60,000 bases of DNA from Polytrichum commune (lineage: Eukaryota > Streptophyta > Polytrichopsida > Polytrichales > Polytrichaceae). The position numbers and the translations under genes were made by a program. Below are positions 21,801-32,698 of the stretch, in pieces. Under the pieces are notes generated by a model. It was not told the DNA's origin and made no database searches. It was given only the letters and a program-made list of their open reading frames with translations. The DNA lies in assembly GCA_950295325.1 (NCBI GenBank), contig OX485803.1, positions 53,833,554 to 53,893,553 on the forward strand, read 5' to 3'. Position 1 is the first letter of the stretch. Each line of letters begins with the position of its first letter.

Positions 21801-22719
21801 AAAGGGGGTCGGTTCCCGGGATGCACGGTGATGGTTTTGCAAGCGAACTGGGAGGGATCATGGAGGTAGCCGTGTGGCTTTGCATACCATTACTACTTGG
21901 GCTTTGATGTAGTTTGGGTCTAGTACCCAGCTATGTTGTGTTGGTTATAGGCAATGAAGGTGGGGGTCCTCATTATATGCGAGGTTGCCATACACGGGGC
22001 CTATGGATTGGTATAAGGAAGCTAGTAGTTTTGACTTTGAATATTCATCAAATATTCAATTGAGACTAAAAATATTTTTTCTTTCTTGATACCTATGTTT
22101 AGCCCAAAGGCTAATATGAATATATATTTTATATATCAACCACATAGCCATATGTATGTGCAATAGCTTAAAGTGTTGGTTTAAGCACCCTCTACCTTAC
22201 CTAAAACACTCCCCTTCATGATATGCGCCTTTCCAACAATTGACATTAGCTCATTAGTTCCAATAGTCCCCATCATCCGTTAAGGTTCTACTATAATAAT
22301 TATTCATATTAATAATGGTTCCTAGTAATATCCTAAATTAACTACTCCAATATTGAAAATTGTAGTTCACCCAATTATTGGGTACTATTCTACATTCTGA
22401 ACACCCGTCATTTCTTATTCACATGTCCATACTGTCTTTATTATCTTCATTTATACCGGCATGTCAGTTTCCTACACTATCTACTCGGCACCTAAGGATT
22501 CAAATCTTCTTACTACAACCAACGATCTCCTAGTACTAGGTTCTACCGTACATAGCTAACCAATGATCGGAGAGATCCGGCAGCTAGTTGTAAATTAGCC
22601 GAGTGAAATTGCAAAATTACCGATTTTTTTTGGAGATTTCGACCGTATAACTGAGTTAAATATGAAGAGTATAGGAAATCAACCGACCAATATGAGATAA
22701 TGTAGGAAATTAACCCCTC
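18857..22719. other. Intergenic, no supported gene
   Basis: AT-rich DNA with short random open frames only. A TA microsatellite lies at about 21034-21052. A GC-richer stretch at about 21490-21900 has no conserved frame. Confidence 0.5.
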
Positions 22720-24360
22720 ATGTTGCGCACCTCTCCATGAGGAGTGCCCGAAACACCATGGGCACAAGGGGGACCCCGGAGTGACACCCGGGACTTGTGG
22801 CGCTATTGGTGAGAGGGCCCAAGTGATCCTAGTGTGGGTGAGGGCCCCGGGCGTTGGGAACGCCTCCCACCCACGGAGACTAGGAGGCATGAGGGTAAGG
22901 CCAAGAGCTATGCGTAGCTCATGGCGTGTTGATTCTAGAACGCTCAAGAACACCTCAATCGGAGGTGTGAGCTAGGAGTTATGGCCATTTGAGTGGGGGG
23001 CTGTCCCGGGACAGCGCCCTGGTACAGCAGTGCCTGGGTGTGATTCCCGGGACTGCCAAGGTTCAAACAGGCATAACTTCCTCAATACTTGCCTGAATGG
23101 GGCAAGTGAGGAGTCCATCGGCATCTATGTGAAGCGTAGATGAAGATGGAGTGGTTGCTTGTTAGCATCAGACATTGTACAAGGAAGTTATGATGGTCTG
23201 AAGCTGCTGGGGGCTTCTAGGCCCAGCAGCTAAGGGAAAATGTCTACTTGGTCCCAACTCTTGGTAGAGACAAGAGGTCTCTTGACGGTCGGGTAGGGGC
23301 CCCGTGTAGAGTCCTAGAGGCTTATATGGGTGAGGTGGTGTGGCCTCACCCACTCGAGGCCGAACGGCACGGCCTCCATGGGCTTTGGGCCATTGGGAGG
23401 CCATAGTTGCCTAGTATGGTTCGGGTTGTTGTAGTGTTGCTCCGGCAATGCGATGATCAACATAAGATGGGACTTCCATGGATGGAAGTCCACATCTAAG
23501 GATTGGTTACCGATTAAGGAGGTGAGTCCCGAAAGCAAAGTAGGAGGGTTGGTTCCCCTTCTATGAACTATAAGGTCCGGGGTAGGAGGAGCTAACCATT
23601 AGCATGGCGGTATGAGAAGGGTTAGCACTCGTAACCTTTGCTAGAAATGGAAATTGGCAAGATTTTTAAGGGGACTAGCAAGGGTTGCGACACCTTAGAC
23701 TCAGAAAATGGTAGAAATGAGTTGGGTCTCCCGAGGGTATGGGCGGATATTGAATGAGGGAGGTTCTCAGTCGTGTAGGTCACAGGGTCTCTTTGAAACG
23801 GCTCTCTAATTCTGTCTAGGTTTCGAGCCTTTCGACGCTCAGTTGCCCTTCGTTGCCCGCCGCTTATTTCTCCAACTTCTCTTCTCAGCTCTCAACTATT
23901 CTCTCCCTTTCTCTTCTTGCAGTTCCGCTCGCTCGTATATTGCTGTTCTGCTCGCCCTACCATCCCTACCCTACTGCACGTTGCTTCGAGATCTGCGTTA
24001 TTCAAGGGAGTGGATTAAAATGCGGTGGTGATTGATGTCTGAGACAAACAAGCGGCCATTCACAAGGTCCGTTGTGAGCTTCCCAGAGAATTTGAGAGGT
24101 GAGCCAACAAGAAGTGAGTCCTTGTCACAAGAAGTGAATTAACATTTTACAATCTACATAAGAAAATGCATCGCTGTTGAAAAATCCATGTTTTCTCATT
24201 TCTACGCTGGCTTATTCGCCGCGCGATTTCACGAAGTATCATTTATTCCGACTTTAAGGTTTGGGAACAGAGGTTGCAGCACATGTGTGGATTTGTAGGA
24301 TGATGTGTTTAGCTTTGGCAAATTTGATTCTGAAATTGATAAGGAGTATTGCGTGCTTTT
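22720..24360. other. GC-richer region with several hairpins, LTR- or 5'-leader-like
   Basis: Contains three strong inverted repeats: CTGTCCCGGGACAG at 23001-23014 (perfect palindrome), AGCTGCTGGG/CCCAGCAGCT around 23198-23230, and GGACTTCCAT/ATGGAAGTCC around 23468-23489. The 23780-24000 part is pyrimidine-rich, like the leader of a translation gene. Because eL18 exon 2 lies on the far side of the 24363-29437 transposon, the first eL18 exon would be expected here. I searched for an ATG directly followed by a GT donor and found none. The proximal part may be a decayed LTR. Confidence 0.35.
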
Positions 24361-24701
24361 TATCGTACGTGATAGGCCAGTTCGACAGTAAGGTGTCGAA
24401 TAATTAATTTAATTTTCACTTTTAACATTCAACGGATGAAACATTATTTTCATCAAAATTCGACGGATGTGAGTAGTAATTTCTCATTCATTCGATTGTT
24501 CCTAACAAACTGTAACGGAATTGCACGTTTCATGATCATAATTGGTTTGTTACAAAAATCTACTCAAGAAACTCTAAACCTTTGAGAGCATTTCCTGTAT
24601 TTGTTTAGGGTTTAGAACACAAACTCTCTACTGTAGTGGTTCTCCTCCTTCTGCTGTAAGAAGTCATAGCTTCATAGTCTTGTGTATGCCAAGTAGAAGC
24701 A

Positions 24702-26546
24702 ATGGCGCTTGGTGAGAAGTAACAAACTTTATTGACTTCTATGTTTACTAAGATCTCTCATGAGGAGAGAGAGTGTGTTGTTGCAAAAGAATTTGATCAA
24801 TTAAAAACCATAGCTGCAACTGAGAGGGAGATTCAAGGAGAAATTGTAGAGAAACGCAAGTTGGACGCCCAAGGAAAAACACCATGCTTACATGCCCAAG
24901 CATAATCAAACAAGAGGAGGAAGAGCAAGATGCAAGGAAGAAGAAATCTCAACATTTACAAAAGAAGAGGCATTCATACAACATGTGGTTCACCAACGAC
25001 CTCTTTCCACCAATTCAAGAGGCAGTTAAGAGGTATGGAAGGACACAAGCTGCAATTCACTACTTGGAAATTACTTTTAGAACAGTTGGAGGTCCTAGTT
25101 CTTACAAAAAAACTAGGAAGATCAAGCTTGTATGACTGGTTTTATGAAAAAGAAAAATTACAAGCTAATTACAAGGAAGCAGCAAACCTAGGACATCACC
25201 CTAAGAAACAAAATCAAAATTTGCCAATTCTAGAGAATTACCCTCATGTTCGTGATCAACTTGTATCCAAATTGCAAAAAATGAGAGAAGCTGGACAAAC
25301 TTTCTTCATTTCCATTGTACAGTCCATTCTTAGAGGAATGCTTGAGGCTTTTGCTCCTCAACTTCTTGATGATAGACCTAGAGGTTTCATAGTGTCAAGA
25401 CAATGGACAAATGAATTAATTTCATGAAAGTTTACATGAATTGGACAATTAGAAAATGTACTACTGCTGCAAGTAAATTACCATTAGATTGGATGAAGAA
25501 AGACTTAACATAAATTACATGGTAGCTTACCTTGTTAAAGTTTATGGCATACCATCATCTCTTATGATCAATTCAGACCAAACGGGTATTCATTTAGTAC
25601 CTGCAGCATGATACAAAACGTGGGATGCAAAAAGTACAAAAGATGTCAAAATTTTAGGCATGGAGGACAAAAGACAAATTACATGTGTTATGTCCTCTAG
25701 TGCTAGTGGAGAGCTTTTGCCAATTCAAGCAATATTCACATGGAAAACAATAAGATGCTTACCAAAACAAAGTGATGAAAAGATTAAATGCATGAAGGTA
25801 GGATGGCATTTTATCTTTTCTCTAAATCATTGGAGTACACTCCATACCTCTCAACAATTTGTTGAAGAGATTTTAGAGCCCTACTTGGTTTCCAAGATTG
25901 CCCTGTACAATCTCCCAAAAGACTAGAAGTTAATATGGTTGATTGACTCATGGTTTGTGCACAAAAGTTCAATTCTTTTGAATTGGATTAAATCCAAGCA
26001 TGCAAATATCCTGGTGATATTTGTTCCTGCCAATTGTACTTCTAAGCTACAGCCAGCTGATGTCATTTTGCAAAGGCCATTTAAGCATGCATTTAAGTTA
26101 GAAATTCACAATTGGACAGCAACAGAGGTGAAATTACAAATTGAAGCCAATGGAGAATTTGAAGTTGATCTAAGCATGAGTAATTTGAAACCACGCATCC
26201 CTGCATGGTTGTTCTCAGCTTGGGCACAAGTCAAAAAGATAGAAGCTATGATACATAAAGGGTGGCAGAAGTGGGTTTGAGAGAGCTTTCTTACCTACAT
26301 TCCAATGCAAGGCAATGGAGGTGAATACTGAATCTTCTCTCTTTACCGTGAACCATGACTTGGAGGAGAATGTTGAAGAAGAAGATGTTTCTGATCCAAC
26401 CATACCACTCATGAATGTGGTTGAGGAATGTTTGGATGCAAATGTTGAAGCACCAACATCATCATTTGTACATGGAACAACAACAAAGAAGAGAAAAAAT
26501 ACATCTAAAAATATTGACAAGAGAGATAAACAGAAAACCTTAACCT
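24702..26546 (+). pseudogene. Decayed DDD/DDE transposase of the pogo-like element
   Basis: From ATG at 24702 the reading passes through several stops and frameshifts. A frameshift lies in the A7 run near 25106-25112, where SYKK of one frame continues as LGRSSLYDWFYEKEK of the other. An N-terminal helix-turn-helix-like part (RYGRTQAAIHYLEITFR) precedes the DDE core: INSDQTGIHLVP (first Asp), CVMSSSASGELLPIQAIF, WLIDSWFVHKS (second Asp), and FVPANCTSKLQPADV (likely third Asp). This is the layout of the DDE_1 group used by pogo/jerky-like transposases. Nonsense codons after MKKDLT, VPAA and LPKD, plus the frameshift, make it non-functional. The C-terminal tail at 26315-26546 is acidic and ends in a Lys-rich patch. 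Confidence 0.85.
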
Positions 26547-27540
26547 AGTGAGTTTTAAGGTAGACATACTTCATAAAATAATTCATTTAGATGTACTATC
26601 AAGGTCTAAAAATGGATTGATGGACCATGGAGTTATGTAAATGTGACAAGTAATGAAACATACCTTTGGAGTTGATGTCTTTTATTCAATGTTGTCTCCT
26701 AAACTTGTGTCATGGGAAGGAAATAACAGCAACAATCAATAATTTTCAGATAATAGTCCAGGTGGTCATTTCCATGTATAAACAGGTAAGCAAATATTTA
26801 CAAATGGAAGGGTTTTTCTTTCTTTTCTTCCAAATACTGCATTTACTGAAGAAGAGAAGTCAAAGTGTAAGTTATTTATTTCATTGGTAAGACTGCAGAG
26901 GTACATTAAATTTAGGGTACCTGGTCCCACCACAATTGCAAATGAAATATGTAAACAAGGTGGTAGATAAACAACTCAATCACAATTTTGAAGGATGGAC
27001 AGAAGACCCACTGAAAGTAGCAGCTACATGCCAGCTTGAGCCAGCTGTTGGTAGTGCTTGTTGTCCTGTCACAGCTGTAACTTCCACAAAATTGTTTGTG
27101 ACTCGTGACAACATACCTTCGACTAAACCACCTTTTCCATCAAAAAGCTCAATCCTGCAAACAAATGCTAATCAACTTTAGCCTCAAATTTATACACAAC
27201 CATAAATTGCGAGCCTTTCTTACAGTCCAAATCAAAGTCCCACTGCTCTATAAAGACCCCTCAGAGAACATGTTATCCATTGCATATTAAGAATCTAACA
27301 TAAGGTGCCCATGAGCTCTAGTTTTTCCTTGCTCCTCACATTTGTGGTAAAACCTAAACATATGTATAGGTGGAATCTTTCCATTTCCCAAGGGTTAATC
27401 CAGTTACACAATGTTGAACTCAACTTCCACAGTTGCCAAAAACTGAGGACCACCTTTTTGCAGTTCAAATATCAATATCTCTTTGTAGACTAGCAAATAA
27501 TTATAACCTAATTCAGATGGTAGCAAAACATTTCACTAGC

Positions 27541-27835
27541 ATCTGAAATCTCCAATTTGAATAAAACCTCTGCAACTTGCTGCCTATGTAACACTATGTA
27601 ACTAAGCATTTGGGACAGACTAATAAACAAGAAGTTGCTGTCTAAGTCATCCAACATTCAACCTAATTCAAGTATGGCATTGTTATGTGATAATCACAAG
27701 AATTTGAAATGTCCAATTTGACTAGAACTTCTGCAACACACCGCATGTGTAACACAATTTAACTAAGCATTTTGAAAAGAAGAAGAAACAAGAAGCTGCC
27801 TGTCTAAGTACCTGTCATCAACATTCAACCTAAGC
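27541..27835. repeat. Two direct repeats of about 130 bp inside the transposon
   Basis: 27541-27665 and 27703-27835 share ATNTGAAATNTCCAATTTGA, then TAACTAAGCATTT, AAACAAGAAG and CAACATTCAACCTAA in order. Confidence 0.75.
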
Positions 27836-28149
27836 ACTCTTGTCATGTGCCAAAATTCATCCCCTGCCACTTGAACCACCGAACCCTACACGCCCAGAAT
27901 GTCCCCACCTCTGCTGTGAGTGCTCGGTTTTTGTGTGTTAGCGGCAAGTGACCATACCATATCTGCTGACAAACTCAGACCTCCCCAAAGCTGAGGGAAC
28001 ACTACTTGAGAAGAAAGTTGTAGTAGCATTAATTTCTTGCAATTGGTGGGTTTACCTTCATAGTTGGTAATGCATCAATGTGGAATCGTGGGAGACCGCC
28101 TCTTGGAGTGTCTGCACTGAGTAGCGAAATCTTGTCTGCTTTCATGTTT

Positions 28150-28912
28150 GAGTCCTGAGGAGGGGGCAAAACATCTCCGAGTCAGAATAATTCTTCTTTT
28201 GAGCAACCCTAGAGCAGACAGTCAAGAAGTTGGTTGAAATGTTTTGCACTTTTGAAAATATTGTAAAAACCTTAGTACTTCAAATCAAAAAACACTAGAT
28301 CTTGAAACTTAGAAACTTGAAATGATTTGGCTAAAATCTCATCCAAGTTCTGCCTAAAGTTCTCATCCTTATGGAACTTGTTACAAGCACTTCAAGCAAA
28401 AACCCAACACTTTCATGTCGGAGTCATGAGGAGGGGGAAGCACATCACTGAGTTAGAATTTATCCTTCTAGAGCACCCTGGAGCAGCACGGTCAAGAAGT
28501 TGATTGACATGTTTTTAACCTTTGAAAACATTCAGAGAACCCTAGAACTTGAAATTCAGAATCTTGGTATGATTTGGCTAAAACCATATCCAAGTTTCTG
28601 CCTAGAACTCTCATCCTTGTGCAACATTCTACGCAGCAACCCAACAGTCCAGTGGATTCCAGATTGCTGCCTGCATCACTCAGAATCCTTCTAGAGTCGG
28701 ATTAATCCTTCTGGAGCGACCTTAGAGCAGCACAGTCAAGAAGTGGGGTGGGATGTCTTGTACCTTTGAGAACATTTAATTTAACCCTAGACCTTCGAAT
28801 GTGACTGAAAGAACTAGAACTAGACACTTCGAAACTTAATATCATTTCCCTAAAATCATATCCAAGTTTCTGCCTACAACTCTCATCCTTGTTCAACATT
28901 CGACATTCAACA
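28150..28912. repeat. Three direct repeats of about 230-270 bp inside the transposon
   Basis: Copies begin near 28150, 28423 and 28688. Shared blocks in order are GAGTC.TGAGGAGGGGG (first two), ATCCTTCTGGAGC-type, GTCAAGAAGT, TTTGA(G/A)AACATT, ATGATTTGGCTAAAA and CCAAGTTTCTGCCTA..ACTC. Short open frames here are not conserved between copies, so the repeats are probably non-coding. Confidence 0.8.
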
Positions 28913-29176
28913 TCCAGCAATGAAATTACAGCACTATGTTCTAGAATTTCTGAATATCTAAAGAAGGACCTTATATTATTACCTCCGAGGAGCAAGCTTT
29001 GACATGAACAGATTGCCGGCTGCAAGGCGCAATTCCTCTTGAAATCGGGTTTTGTTGAATGATGAAGCTTCTAAGCCCATGATTTGGCCGTAATGCTAGA
29101 GCAGAATTAGCCCCCACATTGTTGCATAAATGTTGTTCAAATGCATACTTGTGATGCCCAACATGAAAGTGCATAC

Positions 29177-29337
29177 CTGCACGGTGATGTCGCCCATGGT
29201 GGTGTGGAGGACCACCTGGGGAGCCTCGAGGTCTGCCAACTAGGGTTTCGGAAGGAAGGCGCGATGACGGAGGCGGGGGCGAGAGAGGGCGGGAGCGGAA
29301 AGATGTGACAACGGACAGATTTCGACGAGTCCGCCAT
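29177..29337 (-). pseudogene. Possible captured 5' exon of a host gene
   Basis: On the minus strand a GC-rich leader contains the telo-box AAACCCTAG (plant translation-gene promoters often have it) around 29237-29245, and the exon ends in CAG at 29177 before a GTATGC donor. Two readings exist: a 54-codon frame from ATG 29337, or a frame ending in LADLEAPQVVLHTTMGDITV. The second resembles the start of single-domain cyclophilins of the PPIL type, but it is too short to be sure. No following exon was recognised. It lies inside the DNA transposon, near its right end. Confidence 0.3.
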
Positions 29338-29446
29338 CGATTATTTCGCTTTTCGACAGCTGGGCCTTTTAATAATAATAAAATTCAACAATTATTTAAA
29401 TAATTTAATTATCGTCGAACTGGCCTATCACATACGGTATCTGCAG

Positions 29447-31697
29447 GGTATCGATTTGAAGGCTGGTGGTCGTAACAAGAAGACCAAGCGCACAACGCCA
29501 AAGAGTGCGAATGTGTACTTAGCTCTTCTCGTGAAGGTACGCAGGATCAGTGAGCTGCTTCGTCTTCTTTGCCGAACTTGGCTTTGCTCCCGACCGGCCA
29601 GGCTCCACAAATCCTTCCTTTAATCATTTATTGTGACCAAGACCATCATCATTCAATAGCCACTCCATTGGTGCATGTTTAATAGAATTCTACTCTCTGC
29701 TGCTGTAGTGGCTCCCTGCTGCTGCTGTTGTCGTCGTCGTCAGCTTGGGTTGAAAATCGGTGGCCAGTCATCAGGGGTTGAATTGGAGCCTAGGATCATT
29801 GATTGGAGATGTGGGAGCACGCAGAGAGAGAGGTTGGGCTGGGCACATTTGTTGGTTGAGTTTGTTCGGAGGTTTGTGAAGGTGAGTTTGGTGTTTGAAT
29901 CTTTTTAACATATTGGTCTGTCGGTCTTGGCGGCATTTAAGTCCTCCTCAAGTGCCAGTTTACTGAGGGTGGGTGACTTTTGGAGTGTTTGGTGAGGAAC
30001 ATTTGTGCAAATTTTCTTTTGTGTCTGTCTTGTTGCTGGAAGTATTTTAAGGTCGATTGTTGCAACGGAATGGTGTTGTGGGCTTTGTTATTGTTTTCGC
30101 TTCGACATGTCGAATCGGGATGATGGACGTTGCTGAAGAAAATATCGAATTTCTGGGTCGCCCTAGAAGGTTCATTCGTGAGAGTCTATAAACTCGACTT
30201 GCTTGTACTCGGCGGGTCTAGAAGCATTTTCAATATAGACATGATTCGAGCTTCGTGCCTGCAGTATGTAGTTTGTACTCATCGAGTAAGACACAGATGG
30301 CAATGAGGGTACTATCCAAGTGCAACAATCTCCGTTCAAGGGCCAAGGTGGTGCAATCTCTGAGTCTCAATCATTCACTTTGACACCGGAATAGTACTTC
30401 GAATAGGGTTACATACTTGTGACGGGCCCAAAGATTGGCCCAACTCCATTTCCATCCGATTCGAATTAGATGCGCACCAATGTTTTTCTTCACAGTGGAG
30501 AGGTCGCAGGTGGTAGAGTCACGATTGAAATGCGGGAGGGAGCTTATTTGTATAAAATTTACTCTGCCTGTCTGTCTGTCTGTTTGTACTTAATTTAGAT
30601 TTCCTGTCGCTTGTAGGGAACCGTACTGCTACAGAGTTCGGCGGTAGTGCACAGGGTTGTGACGTCTTGATAGGATTTTAAGGTAAGCATCTCTTTGTTA
30701 AAGGCGTTAGATTGTGGCTGATTCGGGAATTCTTCCTTCCACAAGTTTTGCCTCGAGATTAGTATATCTCTTCGGTAATGAAGATCTTCAAGAAGCAGCA
30801 GCAGCAGAGTTGCCGCACCTTTGCTTCACTGATGTAGCCCCATTTATTCCGATCAGAATTAGATGCGCACCCAGGATGACACATGTATTTCTTCACAGTG
30901 ACGGGGTGGATCGCAGATAGTAGAGTCACCATTGAAATTTAAGCTTATAAGTCTGGAGCTTCTTGCATCAATTAACCCTATGTGTGTGTGTGCGCGTGTG
31001 TTGTAGAGGAGGGAGTCGTACTGCTACAGAGTTGGGCGGTAATGCCAAGTGATGAAATTTTAGGGTGAGCATCTCTTGTTCGAAGGCTCGTAGTGTGGTT
31101 GATTCGGTGACACTAATTCCTTGCTGCAACAACCACAGGATTGCCTTCGATCGAATTTCGGCAATGGCGATCTTCAAGAGTTCCATTTGTTTCAACCAGG
31201 ATTAGAAGCGCACCAAGACTACACACATGATGCTTTTCTTCACAGATGGTAGAGTCACCATTGAAATGTGAAAGGATGGGGCTCACTGCATAAATTAACC
31301 CTATCTGTGTGTATGTGTGGTGGCGTGCAGATCACTACGGTAATGCCGAGTGACAGGAGGTTAGGGTGAGCATCTCTTGTTGGTAGAGTAAGAGTGTGGT
31401 TGATTCGAACTCGCAGTTATGCTGACCCACGAAGCAGTTGCTAAAGAAAATTGCATGCATCTTCTGCTCCGAAACAATCGATTGTAGTATTGGGTTTTAG
31501 GGTTTCTGGAAGGGTTTTGGACGAGATCAGCATGGTTTTGAGGTGGCACATGGTTTATCTATTTGCAGCTGTATCGGTTCTTGGTCAGGAGAACCGAGGC
31601 ACCCTTCAATGGAGTTGTGCTGAAGCGTCTGTTCATGAGAAGGACTAACCGGCCTCCTCTTTCTTTGTCCCGGCTTGTACGATACATGAAGGGCTAG
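29447..31697 (+). pseudogene. RPL18: Cytosolic ribosomal protein eL18 gene, broken (internal exons 2 and 3 present)
   Basis: Exon 2 (29447-29536) follows CTGCAG and encodes exactly 30 residues, [20 protein letters not shown] then [10 protein letters not shown], before a GTACGC donor. Exon 3 (31569-31697) follows TTTGCAG and encodes [20 protein letters not shown] and onward through [16 protein letters not shown]. The two join in phase 0 and match the N-terminal half of the large-subunit protein eL18. Exon 2 starts at the Gly after the initiator Met, so the ATG must be the end of an upstream exon, which I could not find. The last codon of exon 3 reads TAG just before a GTAATG donor, where Lys is expected, and the C-terminal half is absent downstream. 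A 5-kb transposon occupies the first intron. I conclude a pseudogene or a 3'-truncated duplicate. Confidence 0.85.
30430..31410 (+). repeat. Tandem duplications in eL18 intron 2, unit roughly 300-400 bp
   Basis: GTAGAGTCAC.ATTGAAAT recurs at about 30514, 30918 and 31249, and AGCATCTCTTGTT-type blocks at about 30680, 31064 and 31364, with ACTGCTACAGAGTT.GGCGGTA at about 30628 and 31020. Each unit carries its own simple repeat (TGTC near 30576, TG near 30978, TGTGTATG near 31308). Confidence 0.85.
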
Positions 31698-32161
31698 GTA
31701 ATGTACCCTCTATCCTACTTAAATTCTCTGTATCAAATAGTGGCATGTTCTAGAATTATATGAATGATTTATTGGATATAGCCCTGGATAGTAGTGAAGT
31801 TACGTTTGTTGTTTTGATGAATCCTCTTGGAGGATTTATCAATTCCACCAGCACCAAGCAAAATTCTTTAGCCATTCTCATGTTTACTTTACTAAACAAG
31901 ATATTGTATATGAAGCTTAGCTCTACCCTGTGCTGCATAAGTTAAGTAGATTCATCAGTCCTGGACTTCTGATCAGTGTCTAGAACGTCCCATTATATTG
32001 TTAGTATTTGATTAACGGGATAAGGAATTGCTTGAGACGGCCCTGCACTGTATAACCTGATCAGTTGGACCTGTTTGTTAGTTTGTTAGGCTAACTTTGA
32101 TTTTGATCATCTTCTGTGACCTCGGAAACGAGATAATTAAGAGACAATGGGAATTTGAGTT

Positions 32162-32344
32162 GTGAAGGTGTTACTAGTACTTGTCACCTTAATATTTAGT
32201 GCTTCCCATAGTGCAGAGGGGTTGAAAGTTGGCTTCTACGCCACTGTTTGCCCTGACAAAGATGTGGAAGGTACCATCAGAAGTGCAGTGTAAGCCAAGT
32301 TCAATAAAGACAAGACTATCACTCCTGGACACCAATCAGTGTGA
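32162..32344 (+). pseudogene. Class III peroxidase 5' fragment
   Basis: From 32162 the frame reads VKVLLVLVTLIFSASHSAEG, a signal-peptide-like start, then LKVGFYATVCPDKDVEGTIR and SAV, a TAA at 32291-32293, AKFNKDKTITPG and a TGA at 32342-32344. The GFY...CP..D..VR.AV pattern is the N-terminus of plant secretory (class III) peroxidases, and TITPG normally precedes the distal-His FHDCF motif, which is missing here. The start codon is GTG where ATG is expected. With two stops and no catalytic region this is a dead fragment. It starts about 460 bp after the eL18 remnant and ends about 350 bp before the hAT transposase. Confidence 0.8.
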
Positions 32345-32698
32345 CAAATCTTCTATCATATTCTCAGAGGAAACTTGTGATTCATAGCCCAGCTTGTTAC
32401 TCAAAATGTTTGATTTAAGAGGGGTACCCATCAACTTACTGGCTGTTGGTTGTACTTGTTTTCTAGGTATGCGAGATCTAGAAGCACATGCATGCAATTG
32501 ATGCAACAATATGTCCAGAAATCCAGCAACACCAATTTCCCTTTCAAGTTTGAATCATGGTTTTCTTTTTTCTTATAGTGTATTTTGTTTTGAATAAGGG
32601 TTTATTGTTTTCAATGAAGTGTGTTATTTTGAGATAAGGTTTGTTGTTTGATTCATTTTTTGTTGAATAGGGATTTTTTTTTTAACATTAAAAATACC

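Larger units (their letters stand above)
24361..29439 (+). mobile_element. pogo/Tc1-mariner-like DNA transposon, 5,075 bp, with TA target duplication
   Basis: The ends are inverted: TCGTACGTGATAGGCCAG from 24363 and, on the other strand, CCGTATGTGATAGGCCAG from 29437. The stretch GTGATAGGCCAGTTCGAC is identical at both ends (18 bp) and AT-rich sequence continues the similarity. TA flanks both ends (24361-24362, 29438-29439), the duplication expected of the Tc1/mariner/pogo superfamily. Removing the element and one TA rebuilds a polypyrimidine tract plus CTGCAG acceptor directly in front of eL18 exon 2. Contents: a decayed transposase, duplicated non-coding blocks and a possible captured host 5' exon. 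Confidence 0.85.

Noticed and set aside
28702-29174. Minus-strand frames that could follow the candidate 5' exon at 29177-29337
   Set aside because: Overlap the non-coding threefold repeats, lack matching acceptor and phase, and show no recognisable domain.
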